A DNA stretch of 64,000 nt, from contig CM018036.1 in NCBI GenBank assembly GCA_008638375.1, positions 12,090,328 through 12,154,327 of the forward strand. Reading direction: 5' to 3'. A model generated the notes under the pieces. The model saw only the letters and a program-made list of their open reading frames with translations, had not been told where the DNA came from and did no database searches. Position 1 is the stretch's first letter. The number at the start of each line of letters is the position of its first letter. The DNA is from Nyssa sinensis (lineage: Eukaryota > Streptophyta > Magnoliopsida > Cornales > Nyssaceae). Shown piece after piece: positions 1 to 11,517 of this stretch. Made by a program: the position numbers and the translations under genes.

Positions 1-1014
1 TGTGTATGTATAGTGCTCTACTAACAAACAGTGCATGAATAGTGCCCTACCGGCAAAAAACGAAAAATTCACCCTCAATTTTCAGGTCTCTACACAAATT
101 TACCACCAAACCAAAGAGAAAGGGAAAAAAGATGACGGAAATGGGAGAGGGGAAAAGCTTCTAAAAGTTTGAAAGAGTTAGAAGAGTGTTCAGTCCCTCT
201 TTGGCTTTCTAACCTCTTTCCGTACTAAAACTCATGCAGTCTAACTAAAATACCTCTTCTTTAAATGTGTTATCTTTACTATGTCCTTAACTCACTCAGT
301 TTCACTTAATTACCCCAAAACTTGTTAATAAATCAATAAATGTTAATTCATTATTTTCAACCTAAAACTCATTAATTAAGTTACTAAATGATAATTTAAT
401 ATTTTTTAATCACTATTCTTAGTTTACCAACATGGGGTCCATGTTTACGATAAAATTACCAAAATGTCATTGATCTCCAATATGCAAGTAAACTATCAAA
501 ACAACTAAAGATAATTTATTACCCATATTAATAATCATTAAATCACAAAATACCAATTTTAAATCTTAATTAATTTACATATTTTGTTCGAACCACTGCA
601 ACTCAAATTTTGAGCTTAATAGAGCCCTATTCCCAGACTGCCAATTTAGATAGAAAAAAGGGCAAAAAGTTTAATAGAATTACGGGCTGCCCAACCATAG
701 ATTGATAGACTAGTCCTTCATCATTTCATTAAATTCCTTCCATATCCCATTTATAAATAATGTAGCAGCAACCCTCTTCATTATGAATATATTAATATTT
801 AGAAATTCTATATATATATATATATATATATAATACAGAAAAAATATATTATAGTTTCTTAAATAGTATTGGGTTGGTAGCATGTTATGAAATTAAGTTA
901 ATATAATCTAATCTAATTAAATAAATAATTTAAACTAACCTAAAATAAAAAAAATATGAAATTTCAAATGCTTTCAATAGGTATTAATTAAATAAAATGA
1001 ATATTATAATCTAA
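1..1014. other. AT-rich intergenic flank, no gene seen
   Basis: This stretch has no ORF of note, no splice-supported coding sequence and no recognisable domain. It is AT-rich with a short (TA)n run near 811-830. The first 120 bases read like degraded repeat sequence but I cannot assign a family. It serves as the left flank of the Tat retrotransposon, whose target-site duplication begins at 1015. Confidence 0.6.
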
Positions 1015-1019
1015 TAAAA

Positions 1020-1582
1020 TGATATACCACAAAAAGACACACCAATCACCTTGAGACACGTGTGCTTACAGAACTGATAAACTCGGTCATACAGAGCAGG
1101 CGCGGCCTCCACTACGTTCCTATACGCATATCCTCCAGACCTTATGCTCTAGGCAATCTTCACTCAGTATTTCGTATGGTTCCGACCTTATGGTTTCCTT
1201 AACAACTGCCAAGCAGGGAATAAAGAAACAACTTTCAACACGGAAACAGTCTTCAACAAGAAAACTACTATCTATGATTATCTCTATCTATGATTCAATA
1301 TTCCACAAGGTAACTGCAATCTCCGATGATCAAATCCCTAGATTCGCGGCTCCGAATCCTAATCAACTTACGAAGGCCACAATCTATAAATTAAACCCTA
1401 CAGGTACGCTTTATTTTTATGCTCATTCTTTGGCTTTCAATACAGTCTTTCAATTCAGTTTACTTACTTAAGCATCGGAGCGGCTACCGCCGGAGCCAAT
1501 CTGGTGATCCTCTGATCCCCTTTTTGAGTGTTCTATAGGTCTTGGAGCCCAGATTTATTGCGAGCCGAAAAGTGCAGCATTA
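1020..1582 (+). repeat. 5' LTR of the Tat element
   Basis: It begins TGATATACCAC and ends GCAGCATTA, and matches 12625-13188 along its whole length with about 30 differences. The small ORF within it (near 1190-1471) is only partly kept in the 3' LTR and is not considered coding. The primer-binding site follows three bases after its end. Confidence 0.93.
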
Positions 1583-1585
1583 GTT

Positions 1586-1603
1586 TGGCGCCGTCTGTGG
1601 GAA
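1586..1603 (+). other. Primer-binding site of the Tat element
   Basis: The sequence starting TGGCGCCGTCTGTGGG lies just inside the 5' LTR. The TGGCGCC start complements the CCA-bearing 3' end of a tRNA and is the usual form in Tat/Athila-like elements. I do not assign the tRNA species with certainty. Confidence 0.8.
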
Positions 1604-2280
1604 TCGACTAATCTCCAAGTTCTCTATTCACAAACTAATCTTTTTCCTCACCGGAAAACCATTGCTCTAAATCTCCGGCCGAGACAGAACGCTCAAAACC
1701 CACAAATCTCTCAACGTCGGCCGCCTGTTCCACGAGTAAGAAGGCCGACGGTTGATCCCATGCGACAAGAGATTGAATCAATCAAACGGCACAACAAACT
1801 GGTACAGGAACAACTACTTGCCATATCTAGAACTCTGGCAATGCTCACACAGAATCAAGGGACGCGTCCTTCCTAACCTGCCGGTCAATGTTGTTAAAAG
1901 AACGCAACCCCATATAACCACTAAAAATGAAGAGCCTCATGAAGCAGGCTCCAACTAACCAGCTTGGGCACCCCTAGGGTGTTGCTCACGTTGGGCAGAG
2001 ATCCACAGTCTGTCGGCAGCCCCAGGCTGGGGAACATCAGCCTTCATCCCTGACGTCCACTACCGAAGCACTACTAAAGCCCCGACTCCAAAGGCTTTGG
2101 GAGCACATCCGGCACCACAGGAGCCTCATCCCTAAGCAGCACCGATCCCGTCAGTTCGGAACCCTCTTCCATCCGAAGGACGTGCTCAGCCCGACTACCC
2201 TGACGCCGAGGCTGTGAGGCAAGGTTCACAAGAGGTCCGGTTCAGAGACCCACAGGAGGATCGAAGAAATCGCCAAATCC

Positions 2281-3060
2281 ATGGACCGAACAATAGCTTT
2301 GAGAGGTGCCCAGAACCCTCTAGAGCAAGACGAGTTGGCCAGGCTGCTCGGAAGACTTACCACCCCATTCACTCACGCCATCATGTTAGAAGAAGGGCCT
2401 AGAAAGTTCATGGTGCCAAAGTTCACCCTGTACGATGGGACTGGAGACCCAGGAGATCACCTATCGCACTACCAGCATACGATGGCCCTCCACGGAGCCT
2501 CTGATGCTTTTATGTGCCGAACTTTCATTACCAGCTTAAAGGGAACTGCTCTGAAATGGTTTCACCACCTCCCTCCGAACTCAATTACCAGCTTCTATGA
2601 GCTCGGTAGGCAATTCCTGGACAGATTTATGACCAGTAGAAGGCTCAGAAGGAGACCAGAATTCCTGTTAAATGTCAAACAGACTAAGGAGGAGTCCCTC
2701 AGAGCCTACATTGCGCACTTTAATGCCGAACTCACAGAGATCACCGACTGCAGCCCAAGATTCCTTGTAGCTGCCTTAACTGCTAGACTTGCCCACGGTG
2801 GCTTCAGAGATTCCTTGACCAAAAGCCCTCCTGCCGACATGGCGGCTTTAATGGACCGGGTCAGGAAGTACATCAACTTGGAAAAAACCAACCGCATATC
2901 CCAAAAGGGCAAGGAACAGAACCAGAGAGATAATCTAAAGAGGGAGGATCATAAGAAGAAGGACCACAGAAGAGACCCTAGCAAGAAGAGAGCCAAGGAG
3001 TCCAAAAAAGAGAACAGCACCCAAAGTTGTTTACAATTCCGGACCAAGGGAGTTCACTAA
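2281..3060 (+). pseudogene. Tat element gag, capsid part
   Basis: This is an open frame of 259 codons. The region of residues 40-170 has the plant retrotransposon gag pattern: FTLYDGTGDPGDHL, then LKGTALKWFHHLPPNSI, then FYELGRQFLDRF, which is the core of the Retrotrans_gag family that forms virus-like particles in the cytoplasm. The C-terminal 60 residues are very rich in Lys, Arg and Glu. The frame ends at 3060, but homologous sequence goes on in another frame with a CX2-type zinc knuckle (CNFHKDHGYTTNSC, about 3170-3222). Gag is therefore frameshifted near 3030-3150. The Met at 2281 is the first good start, but upstream in-frame sequence could belong to a longer original gag. Confidence 0.85.
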
Positions 3061-3902
3061 CTTTATCCCTCTGAACACTACACCGAATCAGGTACTTCGG
3101 CAGATCCGAGATCAGGAAAACCTGAGATGGCCAGAACCCATCAAAGGAGATCCCAGCCTTCGGGACACAGGTAAATATTGTAATTTCCACAAAGATCATG
3201 GGTATACGACTAATTCATGTAGGTCCCTTAGATATGAGATTGAGCAACTCATAAAGAAAGGACGTATCTGGGAGTTCCTTAAGCAAGACGGGAGGCAAAA
3301 TCCCCACGAAGGCAAGCCTCAGCAACGGATAGAGCAGAGGCCTGAGCAAAGACAAGAGCAGAGGGAAGTTCGAAATGAGCCTCAAAGGTAGAACAACCAT
3401 GTCATTTATGTCCTCTATGCAGACTCCCCTACTACAAGAATGTCCAACAGGGTAAGGAAGAGGTATGCTCGGGAGGCCAGGGCTGCCCCAGATGTATTGC
3501 AGATCTTCAACGTTGAAAAGAGGCTCAAACCAGCACCGGAGATCCAATTCACTGAACAGGACCTAGCAGGGGTGCATTGTCCTTCATAGTGATGCCTTCG
3601 TCATCACTCTCAAAATTGCCAACTTCGAGATCAGAAAAGTCCTGGTTGACACCGGCAGCTCTGTCAATATATTATTCCATGAGCCACTCAAACAGATGGG
3701 GATGGACCACGACAGCATCAAGCCTACCACTGCCGTAATGGCAGCGTTTGATGGCAATTTCAGTACCCCATTGGGAAGAATCGATTTGCCCACTACTGTA
3801 GGGGAAGGTGAAGGGCAGAAAACCACCATCTCAGAATACATGGTATTGAATATGAAATCTCCCTACAATGTCATAATTGAAGACCATGGTTGCACCAGAT
3901 AG
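3061..3902 (+). pseudogene. Tat element zinc knuckle and aspartic protease, broken
   Basis: The first part carries the gag zinc knuckle and a charged tail (3150-3390), interrupted by stops and frame changes. The second part, from about 3590, carries the retropepsin active site: LVDTGSSVNILF, with the catalytic Asp-Thr-Gly at about 3648-3656. The stretch that follows fits the flap and C-terminal half of a retroviral-type protease. The protease frame ends at 3902, and about 275 bp of disturbed linker separate it from reverse transcriptase. The family role is to process the Gag-Pol polyprotein. This copy cannot be made as one chain. Confidence 0.8.
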
Positions 3903-4177
3903 GGGCAGTCACCTCGACCCTCCATCAATGTCTGAAGTATGTTCACAACCAGAATGTTTATTCTGTCAAAGGGTGCCAGCCAACTTCTCGAGAATGCCAT
4001 GCCATTGCACTCAAGGAAAAGACTGCCAAATAGCAATTATAGTACACCCAGGACTATGCGGATCCAGTTCTCTCCCACACTCCCGAAGATGAAAGTTGCC
4101 CTTCCAGAATTGAAGAACCCCTAAGCCCAAGGGGACAAGAGAGCAGGGCCAAACCCATTGGCAAACCTATCAAAGTA

Positions 4178-6118
4178 TTGGTTAGTTCAGAATCAGAAGG
4201 GCGCTATTTGTACATTGGTCCAGACCTGACACGTGCTAAGCAAGAGAAAATAATCAAGTTTCTGAAAGACAACCTTTCTATGTTTGCATGGGAGACCAAA
4301 GACATGGAGGGAATAGATCCAAATCTGATAACTCATAAACTAATGGTGGATCCAGATCACCCACCAGTGAGACAGAAACGAAGGCCACTAGCCCCCGAGC
4401 GGCATCAGATCATAAACGAAGAAGTCCAGAGGCTGCTTGAACCCAAAATGATACGTGAAATGTTCTACCCCGAGTGGCTAGCCAACACCGTCTTGGTCAA
4501 GAAGAAAAATGGCAAGTGGAGGGTCTGCGTTGATTATACAGACCTCAATAAGGCGTGCCCCAAAGACAGCTTTCCACTGCCAAGGATAGACCAACTGGTT
4601 GACGCTACTTCAGGGCACGAACTCATGAGTTTTATGGATGCCTATTCTGGATATAACCAAATTCAGATGTACCCTCCAAACCAGGAGAAGACAGCCTTCA
4701 TAACTGAACGAGGTCTTTACTGCTACAGAGTAATGCCATTCGGTTTGAAGAATGCTGGGGCCACATACTAATGGTTGGTTAACAAGATTGTCAACCTGCT
4801 GCTCGGCAATACCATGGAGGTATACATTGATGATATGCTGGTCAAAAGTCTGCAGAAAGGTAGTCACCTATAGCACTTAGCCCAGACCTTCGATATCCTA
4901 AGACAGCACAAGATGAAGCTCAATCCCTCGAAATGTACCTTCGGGGTGACGAAGGGAAAATTCTTGGGATACATTGTCTCTCAAAGGGGTATCGAAGCCG
5001 ACCCCACTCAGATCCAAGCCCTGATTGGACTGAAGTCTCCAAGAAACAGAAAAGACATTCAAGCGTTGAATGGCAGGATCGCGGCACTAAGCAGATTTAT
5101 CTCCAAGTCCACTGATCGTTGCCTACCCTTCTTCAAAGCCTTAAAGGGCAACAAAGCTTTACAATAGACGGAAGAATGTGAGAAATCTTTTCAAGAACTG
5201 AAGGAGTATCTTGCCTCTCCAAAACTTTTGTCAAAACCAGTACAGGGGGAAAAGCTACTCCTGTACCTTGCAGTCTCTGAAAACGCGGTCAACTCCGCAT
5301 TAGTCAGGCAGGACAGGGGAGTATAGAGGCCCATATTCTACGTCAGTAAGGCATTACTCGATACAAAAATGAGATACCCAGAGGTCGAGAAGCTAGCCTT
5401 TGCTTTGGTAATATCAGCTCGGAAGCTCTGGCTTTATTTCCAAGCTCATCCAATTGAAATCCCAACCGCCTATCCTCTGAAGTCAATATTAAGGAAGCCT
5501 GAGGTGTCGGGAAGATTAATGAAGTGGTCTGTGGAGCTAAGGGAATTTGACATATCATATGTGCCACGAAACTCCATCAAAGGGCAGGCCTTGGCTGATT
5601 TCGTTGCCGAGTTCACCCCGGCACTTCAAGACAAGGCACAGCTCATCGAAACTACAGGAACCTGGCTGCTCTATATTAATGGATCGTCAACCGATCAGGG
5701 CTCAGGAGTAGGCCTGGTATTACAGTCCTCTGATAGGCTCTCGTCAAAAAAAGCAGTCAGCTTAGGATTCAAAGCTTCCAACAATGAAGCAGAATATGAA
5801 GCCCTAATCCTAGGCATGAAGTTGGCTCTGGAATGCAAGGTTCAGAACTTTAAAGTCTTCTCAGATTCCCAACTGGTAGTAAGCCAAGTCATGGGAGAAT
5901 TCTCCATTAAAGATGATAGGATGCTTCAGTACTTCGAACTGGTGAACCACTTGAAGCACTCCTTCCAGACGTTCACTATCCAGAAAATAGAAAGAAGCCA
6001 GAACTGCAGAGCAGATGCTTTGGCAAACATGGCGTCCCGCCTTAAGTCTGAAGCAAACTCCACAATACAAATTTCCTACCAGCCAAGACCCAGCATAGAG
6101 GAAGCCCAAGTTGCCTAA
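4178..6118 (+). pseudogene. Tat element reverse transcriptase, RNase H and archaeal-type RNase H
   Basis: One frame runs from 4178 to 6118 with in-frame stops at 4769, 4871, 5165 and 5324. The reverse transcriptase fingers and palm are clear: KKKNGKWRVCVDYTDLNKACPKD, then FMDAYSGYNQI, then VMPFGLKNAGATY, with the catalytic YIDD at about 4820-4835. The Ty3-type RNase H follows (about 5270-5480) with the YPEVEKLA motif. After a linker with FDISYVPR comes the second RNase H (about 5660-6060) with NNEAEYEALILGMKLALE and FSDSQLVVSQV. Its first catalytic site reads YINGSS where the family has Asp before Gly-Ser-Ser, so one metal-binding Asp is lost. Stops and this substitution make the enzyme dead. 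Confidence 0.92.
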
Positions 6119-6142
6119 ATTACTGAACAACCCCAGAACTGG

Positions 6143-7378
6143 ATGACCCCAATCCTCCAGTACCTAGAATTCAGGCTCCTCCCAGAAGACAAAAACAAAG
6201 CAAGGAGAATCCGAATCAGGGCGGCTCGATATCATGATTCTAAACAACAAGCTATACAGGAAGTCTTATTCTCAACCCTTGTTAAAATGCTTAGCTCCAG
6301 AAGAATCACAATATGTCTTAGGCTGAAATACACGAGAGTATTTGCGGGAATCATAATCGGGGCAGAATGATAGCTCACCGAGCTCCAATTTAAGGCTATT
6401 ACTAACTTAGCATGCTAAGGCAGGCTAAGGAGTATGTCCAGAAGTACGACAAATGCCAAAGATTTGCCTCATATCAACACCAGCCTCATCACGAGCTCAT
6501 CCCGATTACTAGTCCTTGGCCCTTTGCTCAGTGGGGGATGGACGTCGTGGGTCCATTACCCAAGGCCCCACCAAACAGGAAGTATCTCTTGGTGGCCATT
6601 GACTACTTCTCTAAATAGGCCGAAGTTGAACCTCTAACACACATCACAGAGAAGGAAGTTGAAAACTTCACCTGAAAGAACATTGTATGCAGGTTCGGTA
6701 TACCACGTGTGATCATCTCTAACAATGGGACGCAGTTCACTAGTAAAGGCTTCAAGAAATTCTGTGAAAATCTCAACATTAGGCAACATTTTGCCTCTTC
6801 AGGCCATCCACAAGCAAATGGACAAGCAGAGGTCACCAACCGAACGATCCTTGATGGATTAAAGAAAAGGTTGGAGCAGGCCAAAGGAAAGTGGGTGGAG
6901 GAACTCCCTGTAATTCTTTGGGCCTACAGAACAATCAGAAGAACTCCCACCTTTGAAACTCCCTTCTCACTAGCCTATGGTACAGAAGCAGTAATCCCAG
7001 GTTGAGATCGGTATGCCAACTTTAAGAACTGAAGCCTTTAAACAAGAATCCAATGATCAGCAGCTGACAGAAAATTTGGATTTACTTGAAGAAAAAAGAG
7101 ATCAAGCCAGCATCAGGATGGAAGCCTATCATTAGAGAATGGTCAATAAATCCAAGATAGGGTTCAAGACGGTCAATTTTCAAGTTGGAGACTTTGTCTT
7201 AAGGAGAGCTTTTCTAAACACCAAGGATCCCACCATGGGAAAGTTGTCACCCAACTGGGAAGGCCCTTATAGAGTGACAAAGGTTGTTAGGCCTACCACG
7301 TACTGGCTAGAGGACATGACAGGGAAGCCTATTCCTAAGCCTTGGAATGTAGAGCATTTACGGAAGTATTATCAATAA
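6143..7378 (+). pseudogene. Tat element integrase, broken
   Basis: The N-terminal part (6143-6600) is frameshifted between 6370 and 6412 and has remnants of the zinc-binding region (CQRFASYQHQPHHEL). The catalytic core shows WGMDVVGPLPKA (first Asp), IISNNGTQFTSKGF (second site, Asn in place of the usual Asp) and HPQANGQAEVTNRTIL (the Glu). Stops lie near 6616 and 6673. The core frame ends at 7005, and the C-terminal domain resumes in another frame at 7139 and runs to 7378 (VGDFVLRR, LSPNWEGPYRV, WNVEHLRKYY). Integrase would insert the cDNA into chromosomes. The core substitution and the breaks make this copy inactive. Confidence 0.9.
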
Positions 7379-7410
7379 AGATGTTTCTTTCTTTTTAATA
7401 CCTCCATAAA

Positions 7411-8467
7411 ATGTTCATCTCTAATGCACAGGCTTCTAGAGCCTAGTCCATCTCTAAATGCACAAGCCTTAGTGCTTGGTTCATCTCTAATGCACAGGCC
7501 TCCAGAGCCTGGTCCATCTCTAATACACAGGCCTTCAGAGCCTGGTCCATCTCTAATGCACAGGCCTCTAGAGCCTGGTCCATCTACAATGCACAGGCCT
7601 TAGTGCTTGGTCCATTTTTTAATGCACAGGCCTCTAGAGCCTGATCCATTTCTAATGCACAAGCCTTAATGCTTGGTCTATCTTTAATGCACAGGCATCC
7701 AGAGCCTGGTCCATCTCTAATGCACAAGCCTTAATGCTTGGTCTATCTTTAATGCACATGCATCCAGAGCCTGGTCCATCTCTAATGCACAAGCCTTAGT
7801 GCTTGGTCCATCTCTGATGCACAGGCCTCTAGAGCCTGGTCCATCTACAATGCACAAGCCTCAGTGTTTGGTCCATCTTCTAATGCACAAGCCTTGAGAG
7901 CCTGGTCCATCTCTAATGCACAAGCCTTAATGCTTGGTCCATCTCGAATGCACATGCCTCTAGAACCTGGTCCATCTCTAATGCACAAGCCTTAGTGCTT
8001 GGTCCATCTCTAATGCACAGGCCTCTAGAGCCTGGTCCATCTACAATGCACAAGCCTCAGTGTTTGGTCCATCTTCTAATGCACAAGTCTTGAGAGCCTG
8101 GTCCATCTCTAATGCACAAGCCTTAATGCTTAGTCCATCTCTAATGCACAAGCCTCTAGAGCCTGATCTATCTCTAATGCACAAGCCTTAGTGCTTGGTC
8201 CATCTTCTAATGCACAGGCCTCTAGAGCCTGGTCCATCTACAATGCACAAGCCTTAGTGCTTGGTCCATCTTCTAATGCACAGGCCTCTAGAGCCTGGTC
8301 CATCTACAATGCACAAGCCTTAGTGCTTGGTCCATCTTCTAATGCACAGGCCTCCAGAGCCTGGTCCATCTCTAATGCATAGGCCTTCAGAGCCTAGTCC
8401 ATCTATAATGCACAGGCCTTCCGAGCCTGGTCCATCTATAATGCACAGATTCTATGATCTAGTCCAT
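7411..8467 (+). repeat. 32/33-bp minisatellite in the Tat element, about 32 units
   Basis: About 32 head-to-tail units follow the integrase stop. Each carries CTAATGCACA and TGGTCCATC. Two variants alternate: a 33-bp form with CCTCTAGAGCC and a 32-bp form with CCTTAGTGCTTGG. A higher-order period of about 196 bp (six units) is seen between 7794-7989 and 7990-8180, and a dimer of about 66 bp repeats from 8186 on. Such tandem arrays in the 3' untranslated region are known in Tat-lineage elements and are thought to seed plant satellites. The short ORF 8191-8382 only reads through repeat units. Confidence 0.95.
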
Positions 8468-10288
8468 CCAAAGACTGAAGTTCCAAACATCTTCAACTAA
8501 AATCCGACTACTGTTTACACAAGTTTCTTAGATCGGAATATCTCAGAGCTGATACTTAGATTATTTGTCTTATGTACCAACAAGCGACAAATACTACAGT
8601 ACCGAGCAGGCTTAACGTACTTTGGCTCAAGGCTTCAAGTTTTATACAAGTTTCTTTGATCTACTCTTAGAACATACAGAAAAGTTAGTCATCAGAAGTG
8701 CACGAGAAGGTGTTTTAACCCCAAAAAAGCACATTCAAATACAAAGAACATTAGATTTGAGAAGAAAGAACTCAATTTTATTGATGATTCAAAAAATTTA
8801 CATCAATACAAGAAGACTGGAAATAAAACAAGCTACAACAAAGACATCACTACATTTTTGCAACATCATGGCTTTCTTCCTTGAATGAGAAAGGGACCCA
8901 AGTTCCAAACTTCCATTATTGCCGTCGCCGACTCCATTTGAAAGGAAGGAACCCTAACCCCAATCTGCAACAAGAAGCACCCAGGCCATTTCATCATCAC
9001 TGTCACTGATCTCAATACCAACGGAGGATGAGGGCTCTGGGTCTTAGGAGACCTCCATTCTTCACCTTCGTTTCCCTCAAATATGGCATGACACCTCAGC
9101 TGATTTAAGCAAGGGTCTTTGCCAAGACACAAAGGGAAGGAGGCATCCCACCTTCGTCTTCATCACCAAGGCTCCAAGCCTCGGTTGAATCAAGGAAGGT
9201 CCACCTCCAATCGGAGAAATCTCGACCTGGATGCTAAGATGGACAAGAAGATCTTCGCCTTCTCTAATCCTTCCTTGGAGACTGAATCAAAGGGAAGGTT
9301 AACTCTTCTCCACAGTTTAATCATTCCCAACTCGGACTGAAAATCGTCAATCACCTCCGGGCAAACGGAAAGCCTCTAAAAGACATTCAAATTCTCTCCG
9401 ATAGGGGAACAGTCTGAGAGCAAAAGTAAAGAGATGAGGCGCAACCATATGCTCCTCTCTTATATATATAGACCCTCGAAGCCCAAAAGTCATCCCAGTT
9501 GAATCGTCGCAACGATTAAATAAAGGGTTAGCCTCGAAAACCCAAAAGACAGCTGTATAAATGAATGACGTATAAAACCGTCCTTTCGGATACCTAGAAG
9601 ACGGGATGCAAGGCTTCCCAAGCATGCCGTACTGGTCAAGCAAACAGAGTCTGATCCACCTTAATACAAAGGCCCTCGGTCCAACATACAGACCTCTCAG
9701 TCTTGGCCATTCCGTTGATCTCTGACGGACTACGTGTACGACAAAAGACCATCAGTTCAGATGTATCTCATTCCTGGTCTGAATGACTTAAGAGGCAGAA
9801 GTCTCAATCATCAGAGTGACAGACATGAGACACCGAGTTTCTGCTACAAAACTTGGGTTCAGAACAAACTGCCTCAGAATTCTTCAAAATTTACTCTCAA
9901 TATATGTGACACAAGATCAATATCAGATCCCCACATGTCTGATTGAAATTGCCTTCCTATCTTATCCAAAGAAGAAGAAGCAATCAGAACTAGTCTACAG
10001 TCATCGTCTTATTGCAAATACAGCTCGGAAGACAGCTGCCAACCGTTAAAAAGTTGGTCTGGAGGGCTCCAAAATAGTCCTCACTTGCAGTAATTTCTCA
10101 CATCAACCACAAATTCAAGGGAAATACTACATGGGTCAACTACGCAGCAGTGCAACGCAATACTACATGGGTCAACCAAACACAAAAGAAATGGGATGAA
10201 GACATTTGAGAAAGAAAATATTGTTTCATTCAACAAAATAGCCTGTTACACTAGAGGTCAAAAAAAAAAAAAACTAAAAACATAAATC
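8468..10288. other. Internal non-pol region of the Tat element, mostly unassigned
   Basis: Between the minisatellite and the antisense gene I see no sense-strand domain. The minus strand has a TATA-like string at about 9458-9470 and short minus ORFs downstream of it (9347-9643 and 8866-9132), with no family I recognise. Bases about 9470-9600 resemble 12425-12545 in pieces, so this may be an old copy of the antisense promoter. A poly(A) run of 13 at 10261-10273 lies just past the end of the antisense gene. Confidence 0.5.
9440..9600 (-). promoter_or_regulatory. Possible second antisense promoter in the Tat element
   Basis: Read on the minus strand, this stretch has a TATATATAAGAG string at about 9458-9470. 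Upstream of it (to the right on +) are the motifs AATGACGTATAAAACCG and CTTTCGGA. The stretch 12495-12540 has near-identical motifs (AATGACCCATTAAACCG, GTTTCGGA) upstream of another TATA string. The pairing suggests two related antisense promoters. Function is inferred only. Confidence 0.4.
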
Positions 10289-10856
10289 CTAAGCCTGATT
10301 AACAGAGGCAGGCTTAACGGCTGGGGAAGGATCGGCAGGAGCAGCATCAACCATCTCGCTCGGGACGGCAACTTCAGTGGGATCGGTAGGGAGAACGTCG
10401 ACCACCTCGCTCGGAACGGCAACCTCGGAAGGGGTAACCCCTGGAGGCACAATCGAGGATATGTCGAAATCGGGAAATTTAGTAAGGAACCTAGATCGGA
10501 AGTTGTTGAAGCCAAACATGATCAGGGTGTTGGCCATTCCTTCTAGTTCCATCTTCATTTCCTGTCTCGTTCTCCAGCTTGGCCTGCTCCACTACATCCT
10601 CAAGCTTTTGATGATAGTGGTACCGTATGCCGTCTATCTCCCTCTAAAGCCTCTTTGCCTGCTGAACGGCAAGGTTTTTCTCTGACTCCATGACGGCCAG
10701 AGAATTCTGGGACTCCTTCAGCCTCTCCGCAGATTCATGAGCCTCAGACTTAGTAGTACCGAGCTGAAGCTTGACCTCGTCCAGCTCGGCCTGAAGCTTG
10801 TCAACCTCCTCTGAAGGGGGAGAGATCTCCGTCAAAGCAGAAAGGGTGTGCAGGGT

Positions 10857-10943
10857 CTGCAAGTGAACTAGAGCAAACAAGTTCAGTACCCAACCAAAAA
10901 CACTTGGAAAAAGGGGAAAGAAATAGAGACCCGAAGAACTTAC
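10857..10943 (-). other. Intron 2 of the antisense ORF
   Basis: On the minus strand the donor is AAG|GTAAGT at 10944/10943 and the acceptor is TTGCAG|A at 10857/10856. The length of 87 nt is typical of plant introns. It is a multiple of three without a stop, so retention would also keep the frame. Confidence 0.65.
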
Positions 10944-11431
10944 CTTAACCTGAAGAGAAGCTTGATCAGCAAGAAGCTTCTCCGACTTCTGGGGCCTGAG
11001 TTTGATTAAGCCTTTGGCCCAAAAGTCCCTCAGAATCTTTTTGGCCCCCTGATTGACAGCACCAGGGGCCACTGAGGATGACGTCCCCTTGCCCGCTTGT
11101 TTGGATGGGGCTGGGGGGACCACAGAAATAGGGGCAGGTGCCTTTCTCTCCCCCTCAGCAGGATCAGGAGAGATCGAAAGTAACCTCCACCTTTTTGTCT
11201 GGAGGGGAGGGTCTACTGGGGAAGAAGCCTCCCCTAATGCCGCAGATGAAGATGGCTTGGTCTCCCACTTTGCCATCATATCTTTTGCCAGCTCCTCAAC
11301 ACTTCCCCTCGCAGCCATCAACTTATCACGATTAATAATGGAGGAATGGTCTCGGTTGTTGGGCTGTAAGAGCTTCTTGTATTGCTCCTGAAGTGCGGGA
11401 GAAAAGCTCGGCCTCTTCCGCACGCTCCTAA

Positions 11432-11517
11432 CTGCACAAAAGATACAGAGATTAATCAGCTCGGCAATTGGTGCACAAAACAAAATCAAAGCAGCCACGG
11501 AAAAAATTGGGTCTCAC
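11432..11517 (-). other. Intron 1 of the antisense ORF
   Basis: On the minus strand the donor is AGG|GTGAGA at 11518/11517, followed by a T-rich stretch, with acceptor TTGTGCAG|T at 11432/11431. It is 86 nt long. It joins the Trp/Tyr-rich conserved exon to an exon starting with a basic segment (RSVRKRPSF). Confidence 0.65.

Noticed and set aside
1190..1471. 93-codon frame in the 5' LTR, partly repeated at 12795-12995
   Set aside because: It is not kept intact in the second LTR and lies over LTR promoter/leader sequence with no recognisable domain.
8191..8382. Open frame of 63 codons within the minisatellite
   Set aside because: It exists only because a 66-bp dimer is a multiple of three; it is repeat read-through.
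7411..8467. Regular 32/33-bp repeats considered as a CRISPR array
   Set aside because: There are no unique spacers and no cas genes, and the host is a plant; the units are contiguous minisatellite repeats.
11053..11391. 112-codon plus-strand frame
   Set aside because: It is a shadow of the antisense Tat ORF, which has family similarity and splice sites.
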